A DNA stretch of 35,643 nt, from the NCBI GenBank assembly GCA_003220345.1, contig QHSC01000114.1, positions 1 through 35,643 of the forward strand. The letters run 5' to 3'. Every line of letters begins with the position of its first letter. Within the stretch, counting starts at the first letter, position 1. This DNA is from Candidatus Rokuibacteriota bacterium. Its GTDB lineage: Bacteria > Methylomirabilota > Methylomirabilia > Rokubacteriales > CSP1-6. Positions 18,961-27,915 of the stretch are shown one piece after another. Position numbers and translations under genes: made by a program. The notes beneath the pieces are model-generated. The model saw only the letters and a program-made list of their open reading frames with translations. It was not told the DNA's origin and made no database searches.

Positions 18961-19898
18961 CGCTGACCTCGTCGATCCTGACCGGCTCCGTCAAGTCCCG
19001 GGCGCTCGCCGCGGGCTTCGACCACGTGGCCATAGGTCCCGCGTCTCCTCCCGACCACGGCCCCGCCCTGGAGCGCTGGCTCGCGGCCGGGTACGCCGGG
19101 ACCATGAGCTATCTCGAGCGACGCCTCGGCGAGCGACTCGATCCCGACTCCGTGCTCCCCGGGGCGCGCTCCGTCGTCTGCGTCGCGCTCAACTATTTCC
19201 CGGGCGAGCCCGTGCCCGATCCGTCGTGGACGCCCGTGGCGCGCTATGCCTGGGGTCGGGACTACCACGACGTGATGACGCCCCGTCTGCAGGCGCTCGG
19301 GCAATATCTTCTCGAGGCCGTGGGAGCTCGGAGCCGCGCCTACGTCGACACGGGGCCCGTGCTCGAGCGGGATCTGGCGGCACGGGCGGGCCTGGGGTGG
19401 ACGGGCAAGAACACCATGCTCTTGCATCCGGATCTCGGCTCGTGGTTCCTGATCGGCGTCCTCCTCACGACGGCCGAGCTCGCCTTCGACGAGCCGTTGC
19501 CGGACCGCTGCGGCTCCTGCCGGGCCTGCCTGGATGCCTGTCCGACCGGAGCCTTCGTCGCCCCCTACGTCCTCGACGCCCGTCGCTGCATCTCGTACCT
19601 GACCATCGAGCATCGCGGGGACATTCCTCCCGCGCTCCAAGACGCCCTCGGTCCCTGGCAGTTCGGCTGCGATGTCTGTCAGGAGGTCTGTCCCTGGAAC
19701 AGGAAAGTCCCGGTGAGTCGTGAGACCGCCTTTCGGCCATCGGCCCCCTATCCGGGCGCCGAGCGAATCGCCGCCATGAGCGACGAGGAGCTCCGCGCCC
19801 GCTTCCAGGGAACCGCCCTCCTGCGCCCGCGGCCCGCCGGGCTCCGCCGGAACGCCGCGGCGTTCCGCCACAATTCGGCGCGGCTCCCCCCCGCGTGA
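18957..19898 (+). CDS. queG: Epoxyqueuosine reductase QueG
   Basis: QueG is a cobalamin and two-cluster Fe-S enzyme that reduces epoxyqueuosine to queuosine at the tRNA wobble base. The 313-residue protein shows SYLERRLGERLDPDSVLPGARSVV, then VDTGPVLERDLAARAGLGWTGKNT, which contains the catalytic Asp, and two ferredoxin-type cluster motifs: CGSCRACLDACPTGA and CDVCQEVCPWN. The start is GTG 18957, overlapping the methyltransferase stop as GTGA. The C-terminus is short: after LRRNAAAFRHNS it ends within a dozen residues, so the HEAT-like tail of longer QueG proteins is absent. Its TGA overlaps the chrA GTG start. Dependence on B12 is shared with the neighbouring metH. Confidence 0.95.
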   Translation: MTLTSSILTGSVKSRALAAGFDHVAIGPASPPDHGPALERWLAAGYAGTMSYLERRLGERLDPDSVLPGARSVVCVALNYFPGEPVPDPSWTPVARYAWGRDYHDVMTPRLQALGQYLLEAVGARSRAYVDTGPVLERDLAARAGLGWTGKNTMLLHPDLGSWFLIGVLLTTAELAFDEPLPDRCGSCRACLDACPTGAFVAPYVLDARRCISYLTIEHRGDIPPALQDALGPWQFGCDVCQEVCPWNRKVPVSRETAFRPSAPYPGAERIAAMSDEELRARFQGTALLRPRPAGLRRNAAAFRHNSARLPPA

Positions 19899-21097
19899 GC
19901 GAGGAGCGGAGGGCCCGTGCCCTCGAGGTGCTCCTCGCCTTCAGCAAGCTCGGCGTGAGCAGCTTTGGCGGGCCCATCGCCCATATCGGGTATTTCCGCG
20001 AAGAGTTCGTCGTGCGGCGGCGCTGGCTCGACGAGCATGCCTACGCCGATCTCGTCGGTCTCTGCCAGTTCCTGCCCGGCCCCGCGAGTAGCCAGGTCGG
20101 TTTTTCCCTCGGGCTCATGCGGGCGGGCTATCTCGGCGGCCTCGCGGCGTGGACAGGATTCACGCTGCCCTCCGCGATCGCCCTCGTCCTCTTCGCGCAT
20201 GGCGCGAGCGCGCTTCAAGGATCGCTGGGGACCGGCCTCCTGCACGGCCTCAAGCTCGTGGCCGTGGCGATCGTCGCCCAGGCCGTCTGGGGGATGGCCC
20301 GCACGCTCTGCCCCGACCGCGAGCGTGCGACGATCGCGATGGTCGCGACCCTGGTCATCCTGATCAGCGCGTCCTCGGGCGCCCAGATCCTGGCCATCGC
20401 GCTGGGGGGCGTGGCCGGCCTGTGGCTCTGTCGTGCGGCGCCGCAGGCACCGACCGGCCACGTGTCCGTGCCCGTCTCGCGCCCGGTCGGGCTGGCGGCC
20501 CTCGCCATTTTCCTGCTGCTGCTCGTGGCGCTGCCGGTATGGCGAAATCTCGGAGCATCCCAGGGCCTCGCGCTGTTCGAGGCCTTCTACCGGTCGGGCG
20601 CGCTGGTGTTCGGGGGCGGCCATGTGGTCCTGCCCCTGCTGCGCGAGGCCGTCGTGGCCCCCGGCTGGGTCAGCGACGACGTCTTCCTCGCCGGCTATGG
20701 CGCTGCCCAGGCCGTGCCCGGCCCGCTCTTCACCTTCGCGGCGTACCTCGGAGCCGTGGTGACGCCACAGCCGCACGGATCGGTGGGGGCTGCCCTGAGT
20801 CTTGTCGCCATCTTCCTTCCCGGCATGCTCGCGCTGATGGGCACGTTGCCATTCTGGGACGCCTTCCGGCGGCGCGTGAGCGCTCAGGCGATCATGCGGG
20901 GCGTGAACGCGGCGGTGGTCGGGCTGCTCGGCGCCGCGCTCTACCACCCGGTCTGGACGAGCTCGGTCGAGACGCCGGCGGACTTCGGGCTTGCTCTTGT
21001 CGGGTTCGTGCTCCTGAACGTGTGGCGGGCGCCGCCGCTGCTCGTGGTCGTCATCGGCGCGCTCGGGGGCGTGGCGCTTGCCCAGCTCAGGGCGTGA
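19895..21097 (+). CDS. chrA: Chromate transporter ChrA (two-domain, CHR family)
   Basis: A 400-residue inner-membrane protein of the CHR family with two homologous halves. The first begins FSKLGVSSFGGPIAHIGYFREEFV and includes LCQFLPGPASSQVG; the second begins FEAFYRSGALVFGGGHVVLPLLREAVV and includes GYGAAQAVPGPLFTF. These FGG(P/G) and PGP motifs are the family hallmarks. About ten hydrophobic helices can be counted. Known members export chromate, probably by exchange with sulfate; the physiological substrate here could differ. The start is GTG 19895, overlapping the queG stop by 4 nt. No chrB regulator is present. Confidence 0.93.
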   Translation: MSEERRARALEVLLAFSKLGVSSFGGPIAHIGYFREEFVVRRRWLDEHAYADLVGLCQFLPGPASSQVGFSLGLMRAGYLGGLAAWTGFTLPSAIALVLFAHGASALQGSLGTGLLHGLKLVAVAIVAQAVWGMARTLCPDRERATIAMVATLVILISASSGAQILAIALGGVAGLWLCRAAPQAPTGHVSVPVSRPVGLAALAIFLLLLVALPVWRNLGASQGLALFEAFYRSGALVFGGGHVVLPLLREAVVAPGWVSDDVFLAGYGAAQAVPGPLFTFAAYLGAVVTPQPHGSVGAALSLVAIFLPGMLALMGTLPFWDAFRRRVSAQAIMRGVNAAVVGLLGAALYHPVWTSSVETPADFGLALVGFVLLNVWRAPPLLVVVIGALGGVALAQLRA

Positions 21098-21121
21098 TCT
21101 CGGTCTGAAGCGCGCCAAGGG

Positions 21122-21739
21122 ATGGCTCCGGTGATCCGCTCGGTCACCGTGTTCTGCGGCTCGAGCGACAGCGTGGACAGGAAATACTTCGCCGCGGCCG
21201 AGGAGCTCGGGGCCAAGCTCGCCCGGCGCGGCTGGCGGCTCATCTACGGAGGCGGAGGCGTGGGCCTCATGGGCAGTTTGGCGCGGGCAGTCCTCGCTCA
21301 CGGGGGCGAGGTCACCGGGATCATCCCCAAGGCGCTCCTGGAGCTCGGCGTGGGCGACACGGGCCTCACGGAGCTCGTGGTCACCGACGGGCTCCGGGAC
21401 CGCAAGGCGATCATGGACGAGCGGGGCGACGCCTTCGTGGCCCTGCCGGGCGGCCTCGGCACGCTCGAGGAAGTGCTGGAAGCGCTCACCCTCAAGCAGC
21501 TCGGCTACCATCGCAAGCCCATCGCCGTTCTCGATCTCCACGGCTTCTTCGATCCGCTGTGGGCGCAGTTCCAGCGCGGAATCGACGAAGGCTTCATCAA
21601 GCCCGAGTTCCTCGACCTCTGGTATCCTGCCCCCGACATCGACGCTTTGCTCCGGTACCTCGACGGCTACGAACCGCACGGCTATGGGCTCAAGTGGACT
21701 CGCCGCACCCGGACGTCGAGCGGACCAGCAGCTGACTAG
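21122..21739 (+). CDS. LOG family cytokinin-riboside-5'-monophosphate phosphoribohydrolase
   Basis: A 205-residue member of the lysine-decarboxylase-like LOG family, Rossmann-type enzymes that hydrolyse cytokinin riboside 5'-monophosphates or other nucleotides to free base and ribose 5-phosphate. The signature PGGLGTLEE lies near residue 105, preceded by DRKAIMDERGDAFVAL with the conserved Arg and Lys. The N-terminus has VFCGSSDS and YGGGGVGLMG, also typical. ATG 21122 is used here; GTG 21131 with AAGGGA eight bases upstream is equally possible and would shorten the protein by three residues. The tail after residue 190 (Arg/Thr/Ser-rich) is not conserved. A nucleotide-salvage role is more likely than hormone production, but cannot be decided here. 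Confidence 0.92.
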   Translation: MAPVIRSVTVFCGSSDSVDRKYFAAAEELGAKLARRGWRLIYGGGGVGLMGSLARAVLAHGGEVTGIIPKALLELGVGDTGLTELVVTDGLRDRKAIMDERGDAFVALPGGLGTLEEVLEALTLKQLGYHRKPIAVLDLHGFFDPLWAQFQRGIDEGFIKPEFLDLWYPAPDIDALLRYLDGYEPHGYGLKWTRRTRTSSGPAAD

Positions 21740-21749
21740 GAGATCGCGT

Positions 21750-22457
21750 ATGAGACGTCCCTCTGACCGCCTGATCGGCATCGTCGCGCTCGTCGTGGCT
21801 TGGTGTCCCTTGGCCGTCGGGCCCGCCGTGGCCGGATCCATAAAGGGCGCTGTGCTCCACGCGGGGCCGCCGCCGGAAAAAAAGACCGTGACCATCAACA
21901 TCGACCAGTACGTGTGCGGCAAGAGCAGGGAGAGCGAGGATCTCGTCCTCGGTCCCAACCGCGGCGTTCGCTGGGCGGTCGTCTCGCTCCAGACGCCCCC
22001 GCCCGGAGTCCGCGGGGAGGCCCCACCCGGCCCCGTGCAGGTGGACCAGCAGCAGTGCGTCTACGTGCCGCGCGTGGTGATCGTTCCGGTGGGGGGGACG
22101 GTGGAGTTCCTCAACAGCGATCGGCTGCTCCACAACCTGCACAGCGTCAGCACGGAGAACGCGACCTTCAACCGGACCCAGCCCAAGGGACGGACCGTTC
22201 CCGTCGCCTTCAAGAAGCCGGAGATCGTCCGGATCGACTGCGATCTCCACACCTGGATGCGGGCCTGGGTGGTGGTCGCCGAGCACCCGTTCTTCGCCGT
22301 CACCGGCGCCAACGGCGAGTTCGCTCTCGACAACGTGCCGCCCGGCAAGTACACGCTCAAGATCTGGCACGAGACCCTGGGGACGGTCACCCGCGACGTC
22401 ACCGTCGACGACAAGCCCGTCACCAGCGTCGTCGTCGAGATAGGCAAGAAACCCTGA
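21750..22457 (+). CDS. Exported cupredoxin-like protein with carboxypeptidase-regulatory-like domain
   Basis: A 235-residue exported protein with a Sec signal peptide ending in PAVAG near residue 29. ATG 21750 is supported by AGGAGA at 21738-21743. The central part is a cupredoxin-like beta sandwich: VPVGGTVEFLNSDRLLHNLHS gives His128 and His131, and CDLHTWM gives Cys164, His167 and Met170, the set expected of a type-1 copper site. After residue 178 comes FFAVTGANGEFALDNVPPGKYTLKIWHE, typical of carboxypeptidase-regulatory-like (transthyretin-like) domains. It probably binds copper and carries electrons or binds an envelope partner. It converges on the SORL-like gene across the palindromic element at 22459-22581. 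Confidence 0.85.
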   Translation: MRRPSDRLIGIVALVVAWCPLAVGPAVAGSIKGAVLHAGPPPEKKTVTINIDQYVCGKSRESEDLVLGPNRGVRWAVVSLQTPPPGVRGEAPPGPVQVDQQQCVYVPRVVIVPVGGTVEFLNSDRLLHNLHSVSTENATFNRTQPKGRTVPVAFKKPEIVRIDCDLHTWMRAWVVVAEHPFFAVTGANGEFALDNVPPGKYTLKIWHETLGTVTRDVTVDDKPVTSVVVEIGKKP

Positions 22458-22458
22458 A

Positions 22459-22581
22459 AGGCGGCTCAAAAAGGTCCAGATGCGAGGCGGCGCCCGAAGG
22501 CCGCAGGGGAGGCGTACTTTCTGTACGTTGAACCTGCGGCCGAGGGCGCCAACGAAGCAGATGGGCCTTTTTCAGCCGCCT
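22459..22581. repeat. 123-nt imperfect palindromic element in convergent gap
   Basis: The outer arms AGGCGGCTCAAAAAGGTCCA (left) and its near-complement ending AGCCGCCT (right) pair with two mismatches. Inner segments GGCGCCC, GGCCGCAGG and CGTAC also pair with their counterparts, so the whole element folds as one long imperfect hairpin around TTTCT. A-tracts and T-tracts in the arms would let it end transcription from both sides. It fills the space between the stop at 22455-22457 and the opposing stop at 22580-22582, which it partly encodes. It resembles dispersed REP-like intergenic repeats. Confidence 0.8.
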
Positions 22582-23014
22582 AGGGCGTAACGGTGATCGG
22601 CTTCGAGGACTCCCAGGCCGCCGAGTGGGTCGGCTCCTCCACGGCCTTTAGCACGCCGCCCTCGTCGAGGGCGATGGTGAAGGTGACCTTGGGGAACGAG
22701 AAGACCGGGTGGAGGTAGGCGCGAGAGATCTCCGCGCCGTTGATGTAGAGGGCGATGTAGCGCACGAAGTGCTCGCCGAGCGAGGGATGATCGCCGCCCG
22801 CCCCCACCGTGATGGTGACATCGAACCACTCCCCCCGCTTGACGCGGTCCGGCGCCACGATCCTCGGCGTGTGCTTCGGATCGAAGGCGCTCCGCACTTC
22901 CTTGTACTCGGGGGTGAACTGCTCTTCCTGCCCAGCGATCGCGGGCAGGGGCGAGAGAACGACGGCCGCGATGACGGCCGCCAACGCTACCGTCCACCGA
23001 CTGCGCACGCGCAT
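22580..23014 (-). CDS. Exported SORL (superoxide-reductase-like) domain protein, iron ligands incomplete
   Basis: A 144-residue exported protein; the signal peptide (residues 1-27, ending AIAG) is preceded by GGAGGAGGAGAGCC before ATG 23014. The mature part resembles the desulfoferrodoxin/neelaredoxin fold, which is related to SoxZ-type sandwiches. His48 (KHTP), His76 (DHP) and His82 (EHFVRYIALY) match ligand positions of superoxide reductases. The C-terminal CNxHGxW motif should supply the Cys and last His, but reads PTHSAAW here, with Pro128 and Ser131 at those places. Superoxide reductase activity is therefore doubtful; it may bind a different metal or act as a carrier. A SoxZ-like reading of the fold is the alternative. 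It stands beside a receiver gene and faces the cupredoxin-like gene. Confidence 0.65.
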   Translation of the reverse strand: MRVRSRWTVALAAVIAAVVLSPLPAIAGQEEQFTPEYKEVRSAFDPKHTPRIVAPDRVKRGEWFDVTITVGAGGDHPSLGEHFVRYIALYINGAEISRAYLHPVFSFPKVTFTIALDEGGVLKAVEEPTHSAAWESSKPITVTP

Positions 23015-23040
23015 GGCTCTCCTCCTCCCGCTCCAGGACC

Positions 23041-23411
23041 TCACGCGTCGCCCAGCATCTTGCGAATGGCGTCGAGGAGCTGCCGGGGGCTGTACGGCTT
23101 GGCGAGATAGGCCGAGGCGCCCGCGTCCATGGCCTTCTTGTCGTCACCGCTGAGCGCGAACGAGGTGACGACGATGATGGGGATCTTGGCCGTCTCGGGC
23201 TCGGCTCGAATCCGTCGCGTCGCATCCAGGCCCGACAGCCTCGGGAGCTGGACGTCCATGATGATCAGGTCGGGCTTCTCGCGGCGCGCCGCCTCGACGC
23301 CGGCCTCGCCGTCGTGGGCCTCCAGGAGACCATAGGGTTGACGCGCGAGAAGGTCGCGGACGATCTTTCGGTTGAACTCGTTGTCCTCGACGAGCAGGAT
23401 CTTCTTCTGGC

Positions 23412-23415
<4 letters not shown>
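23041..23415 (-). CDS. Single-domain response regulator
   Basis: A 124-residue stand-alone receiver of the CheY/DivK type. The phosphorylation site is complete: acidic pair Glu10/Asp11 in LLVEDNEFN, phospho-acceptor Asp54 in LIIMDVQLP, Thr84 and Lys106 in LAKPYS. The EDNEFNRK start is typical of receivers paired with hybrid-type kinases. It has no DNA-binding or enzymatic output, so it acts by protein contact or as a phosphate relay. ATG 23415 has GGAGGG upstream and overlaps the stop of the histidine kinase gene (ATGA), so the two are translationally coupled and the kinase is its likely phosphodonor. Confidence 0.95.
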
Positions 23416-25079
<1,664 letters not shown>

Positions 25080-25106
25080 GAAAGCGGCCGGAAGGCCGTG
25101 AGCGGC

Positions 25107-25135
25107 ATGCTAGCAACCGCTGTACGGTGAGTCAA
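25107..25135 (-). promoter_or_regulatory. Promoter of the histidine kinase operon
   Basis: On the minus strand, TTGACT (complement of 25130-25135) and TAGCAT (complement of 25107-25112) are spaced by 17 nt, 27 nt before the kinase ATG. The leader contains a CGGCC/GGCCG hairpin with loop GGAA (25085-25098) and no clear ribosome binding site, so the hairpin may affect translation. Confidence 0.6.
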
Positions 25136-25138
25136 GAA

Positions 25139-25154
25139 CACCGCATCACCGCAT
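25139..25154. repeat. Tandem CACCGCAT repeat between divergent promoters
   Basis: Two exact head-to-tail copies of CACCGCAT (25139-25146 and 25147-25154) occupy the 22 bp between the two back-to-back -35 boxes. This placement suits a protein that controls both promoters, but an 8-bp repeat can occur by chance. Confidence 0.5.
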
Positions 25155-25157
25155 GCC

Positions 25158-25186
25158 TTGACACTCGAGGGAAGCGGGCTTAGCTT
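25158..25186 (+). promoter_or_regulatory. Promoter of the receiver-cyclase gene
   Basis: TTGACA (25158-25163, perfect -35) and TAGCTT (25181-25186) are spaced by 17 nt. The -10 box ends only 7 nt before ATG 25194, so the transcript would begin at or next to the start codon, and no Shine-Dalgarno sequence is present. This indicates a leaderless mRNA. Confidence 0.65.
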
Positions 25187-25193
25187 GCATCCA

Positions 25194-26306
25194 ATGGCGG
25201 CCAAGATCCTGGTGGTGGACGATACCGTCCACAACGTGAGGATGCTCGTGGATCTCCTCATCGCCAAGGGCTACTCGACGGTGACGGCGGCCTCCGGCCC
25301 GGAGGCGCTCGCGAAGGTGGAAGCGGAGCGTCCGGACCTCGTCCTCCTCGACATCATGATGCCGGGCATGGACGGCTACGAAGTCTGCCGGCGGATCCGC
25401 GCCAACCCCGAGTACGGCATCCTCCCCGTGGTGATGGTGACGGCGCTGGACCCGACCCGCGAGCGCATCAAGGGGCTCGAGGCCGGGGCCGACGACTTCC
25501 TGACCAAGCCGGTCAACGTGGGCGAGCTGGTGGCGCGGGTGCGCTCGCTTCTCCGCATCAAGGATCTCTACGGCACCGTCCAGGCGCAGGCCGCCGAGCT
25601 CGCAGATCTGAACGCCAACCTCGAGGAGCGCGTCCGCTCCCAGGTGGCGCAGCTCGAGCGGCTGGGGCGGCTCAAGCGGTTCTTCTCGCCCCAGCTCGCC
25701 GAGCTCATCGTGACCGGCGGCGCCGCGGACCCGCTCAAGAGCCACCGGCGTGAGATCACCGTGGTGTTCGTGGACCTCCGCGGCTTCACCGCCTTCGCCG
25801 AGACCGCGGGGCCCGAAGAGGTGATGGGCGTGCTGCACCAGTACCACGCCGAGATGGGCCGGCTCATCCTGGAGGCCGAGGGGACACTGGAGCACTTCGC
25901 GGGCGACGGCCTCATGGTGTTCTTCAACGATCCGGTCGAGATGCGCGACGCCGAGGAGCGAGCCATCCGCATGGCGCTCGCGATGCGTGGCCGCATCGAG
26001 GCCCTGGTGCCCGAGTGGCGCCGCAGCGGCTATGACCTGCATTTCGGGATGGGCATCGCGCAGGGCCCGGCCACCCTGGGCGCCATCGGCTTCGAGGGGC
26101 GCTGGGACTACGGCGCCATCGGCTCGGTCTCGAATCTCGCGGCGCGCCTCTGCGCCGAGGCTCGACCCGGCGAGATCCTGATCTCCTCCCGGGTGCTGTA
26201 CAAGATTGAAGCGCTCATCACTTGCGAGCCGAAGGGCGAGCTGAGTCTCAAGGGATTCGCCAGGCCCGTCCCCGCCTTCAACGTCCTGGGACTCAAGACC
26301 GGATAG
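25194..26306 (+). CDS. Response regulator with class III adenylate/guanylate cyclase output
   Basis: A 370-residue cytosolic protein that joins a receiver to a class III nucleotide cyclase. The receiver (residues 1-120) has Asp9/Asp10, phospho-acceptor Asp53 in LVLLDIMMPGMDG and Lys near 103 in FLTKPV. A coiled-coil linker (about 125-165: AAELADLNANLEERVRSQVAQLERL) follows. The cyclase domain has metal ligands Asp194 (VVFVDLRGFTAFAE) and Asp238 (FAGDGLMVFFNDP), then YGAIGSVSNLAARLCAEARPGEILIS with the Asn/Arg pair. It is likely active and makes cAMP (or cGMP) when phosphorylated. The start ATG 25194 is where the receiver begins; an upstream in-frame TTG lies inside the promoter. The divergent histidine kinase is the obvious partner. 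Confidence 0.95.
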   Translation: MAAKILVVDDTVHNVRMLVDLLIAKGYSTVTAASGPEALAKVEAERPDLVLLDIMMPGMDGYEVCRRIRANPEYGILPVVMVTALDPTRERIKGLEAGADDFLTKPVNVGELVARVRSLLRIKDLYGTVQAQAAELADLNANLEERVRSQVAQLERLGRLKRFFSPQLAELIVTGGAADPLKSHRREITVVFVDLRGFTAFAETAGPEEVMGVLHQYHAEMGRLILEAEGTLEHFAGDGLMVFFNDPVEMRDAEERAIRMALAMRGRIEALVPEWRRSGYDLHFGMGIAQGPATLGAIGFEGRWDYGAIGSVSNLAARLCAEARPGEILISSRVLYKIEALITCEPKGELSLKGFARPVPAFNVLGLKTG

Positions 26307-26341
26307 CGAGCCGTGCTACACTTCAGGCGAGAATCGATGTC

Positions 26342-26890
26342 ATGGCCATCTTGAAAGTCGCTCGCCTGGGTCATCCGGTGCTGCGCCAGCAGGCGCTGGC
26401 CGTGTCCGTCGAGGAGATCCGCTCTCCGGACATCCAGCGGCTCATCGACGACATGGTGGAGACCATGCGCGAGTACAACGGCGCCGGCCTGGCCGCTCCG
26501 CAGGTGCACGTCCTCAAGCAGATCTGCGTGGTCGAGGTCAACGGCAATCCCCGCTATCCCGAGGCGCCGAGCATCCCCCTCACCATTCTCGTCAACCCCG
26601 TGGTGACGGCCCTCACCGAGGAGATGGAGGAGGGCTGGGAAGGGTGTCTCTCCGTGCCCGACATGCGGGGCATGGTCCCCCGCTTCACGTCGGTGCGGCT
26701 CGAGGCCTACGACCGTGAAGGCCAGCGCATCGAGGGCGAGCTCAAGGAATTCTTCGCGCGCGTCGTCCAGCACGAGACGGATCACCTCCACGGGATGGTC
26801 TATCTCGATCGGATGCGCGACTTCGCCACCCTCACCCACCTGGCCGAGTGGAACCGGTACTGGCTCGGCAATACCGAGCAGGACGACTGA
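26342..26890 (+). CDS. def: Peptide deformylase
   Basis: Deformylase removes the formyl group from the N-terminal Met of new proteins. The 182-residue enzyme contains all three motifs: GAGLAAPQ near residue 50, EGCLS with metal ligand Cys102, and QHETDHL with metal ligands His144 and His148 and catalytic Glu145. ATG 26342 is where homology begins; AGGCGAG lies upstream and TACACT (26317-26322) may be a -10 box. It leads a tightly spaced group: a degenerate receiver 12 nt downstream, then overlapping ferritin-like and SirB1/TPR genes. The usual partner fmt is not adjacent. Confidence 0.96.
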   Translation: MAILKVARLGHPVLRQQALAVSVEEIRSPDIQRLIDDMVETMREYNGAGLAAPQVHVLKQICVVEVNGNPRYPEAPSIPLTILVNPVVTALTEEMEEGWEGCLSVPDMRGMVPRFTSVRLEAYDREGQRIEGELKEFFARVVQHETDHLHGMVYLDRMRDFATLTHLAEWNRYWLGNTEQDD

Positions 26891-26902
26891 CCGCCGATCC
26901 AC

Positions 26903-27259
26903 ATGCAGGCCAGGGTCGTCGCGGTCGTCAAGGACTTGTTCTTCGTCGCCCGGATCCGTGAGACGGCTCGCATGGTCGGGACCCCGCTTGTCTTCGCGAG
27001 GACGCCCCAAGAGCTGACGGCCGCGCTCGCGGAGCCGGCGGGCCTTGTCATCGTCGATCTCACCGCTCGCGACCTGGACTACGCCGCCGCCTTTAAGGCG
27101 CTCGAGGGCGTGGCGCCGCGCCCTCCCGTGTTGGGCTTCACCACCCACGCTCTGGCCCGCGAGACGCAGCCTCTCCACGGGCGCTGCACCAGGGTCGTCA
27201 CCAAGGAGACGCTGACCCAGGAGCTGCCCGAGCTTCTCAAGACGGGAGTCCCGGCGTGA
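26903..27259 (+). CDS. Receiver-like small protein, degenerate
   Basis: A 118-residue alpha/beta protein that resembles a receiver domain. VVAVVKDLFFVARIRETAR would be the first strand and helix, GLVIVDLTARDLD the phospho-acceptor strand with Asp52, PPVLGFTTH the fourth strand and RVVTKETL the Lys strand. The N-terminal acidic pair is missing (VKD in place of DD), so metal binding and phosphorylation are uncertain. ATG 26903 lies 12 nt after the def stop; its own stop overlaps the ferritin-like gene by 4 nt. It may be a regulatory partner of one of these proteins, but no direct evidence exists. Confidence 0.75.
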   Translation: MQARVVAVVKDLFFVARIRETARMVGTPLVFARTPQELTAALAEPAGLVIVDLTARDLDYAAAFKALEGVAPRPPVLGFTTHALARETQPLHGRCTRVVTKETLTQELPELLKTGVPA

Positions 27260-27915
27260 CGTCCGAGGAGTTCGTCCGCGAGCTCGACGAGGGCAACCAG
27301 GCCATCCTCAAGCGGCTCGCGCCCGACGACACGCTGAAGCCGGAGGTCGAGGGCGACCTCAATGTCCTCAATCTTCTCAAGGTCGCCCTCCGGAACGAGA
27401 TCGAGGCGACCGAGATCGCCGCGCGGTGGCAGGTGACCACGAATGACGTCGACGTCAAGATGGCCTTCGCGCGGCAGGCCGGGGATGAGGCCAAGCACTA
27501 CCGCATGATCGTGGACCGCCTCCGTGAGCTGGGATTCGATGCCGCCGGCTTCAATCCGGTGGCCAAGGGCTACGGGCCGCTCTTCCAGTACCTGGACACG
27601 CTCAAGACGACCGTGGAGCGCGTGGCCGCGGGGCAATTCACCCGCGAGGCGATCGCCGTCGTGAAGAATCGGCAGTTCATCGAGTTCTGCGAACGGGCGG
27701 GGGACAAGGTCACGGCCACGCTCTATCGCGATGTCATCGAGCCGGACGAGCATTTCCATCACCTGCTCGGCCGCTCCCTGCTCCTCCGATTCGCCACCAC
27801 GCCCGACGACCAGGAGGCCGCCCGCCGCGCCGCCGCGCGCACCATGTCGCTGGCCGAAGAGATCCAGCTCGCGGCCCTCAAGACCGCCGGCATTCATCAC
27901 GCCCCCGGCTGCTGA
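27256..27915 (+). CDS. Ferritin-like (di-iron) protein
   Basis: A 219-residue, mostly helical cytosolic protein with two ferritin-type half-sites: Glu48/Glu53 in ALRNEIEATEIA with Glu78 and His81 in GDEAKHYRMI (ExxH), and Glu near 140 in FIEFCERAGD with EPDEHFHHLLG about 25 residues later. This spacing fits a four-helix di-iron carboxylate protein, though the exact subfamily is not recognised. The start is GTG 27256, overlapping the previous stop as GTGA; its stop overlaps the SirB1 start (TGATG). The context (translation and proteostasis-like genes) does not reveal the substrate. It could be an oxidase, a peroxide scavenger or a non-catalytic scaffold. Confidence 0.8.
   Translation: MTSEEFVRELDEGNQAILKRLAPDDTLKPEVEGDLNVLNLLKVALRNEIEATEIAARWQVTTNDVDVKMAFARQAGDEAKHYRMIVDRLRELGFDAAGFNPVAKGYGPLFQYLDTLKTTVERVAAGQFTREAIAVVKNRQFIEFCERAGDKVTATLYRDVIEPDEHFHHLLGRSLLLRFATTPDDQEAARRAAARTMSLAEEIQLAALKTAGIHHAPGC

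Noticed and set aside
19748-21958. Long open minus-strand frame (736 codons) opposite chrA and the LOG gene
   Set aside because: It is explained by GC-rich third positions of the plus-strand genes; no motif or ribosome binding site supports it.
25085-25098. CGGCC/GGCCG hairpin in the kinase leader as a terminator or riboswitch
   Set aside because: A 5-bp stem without a T tract is too small; it may modestly affect translation but is not a recognised regulatory RNA.
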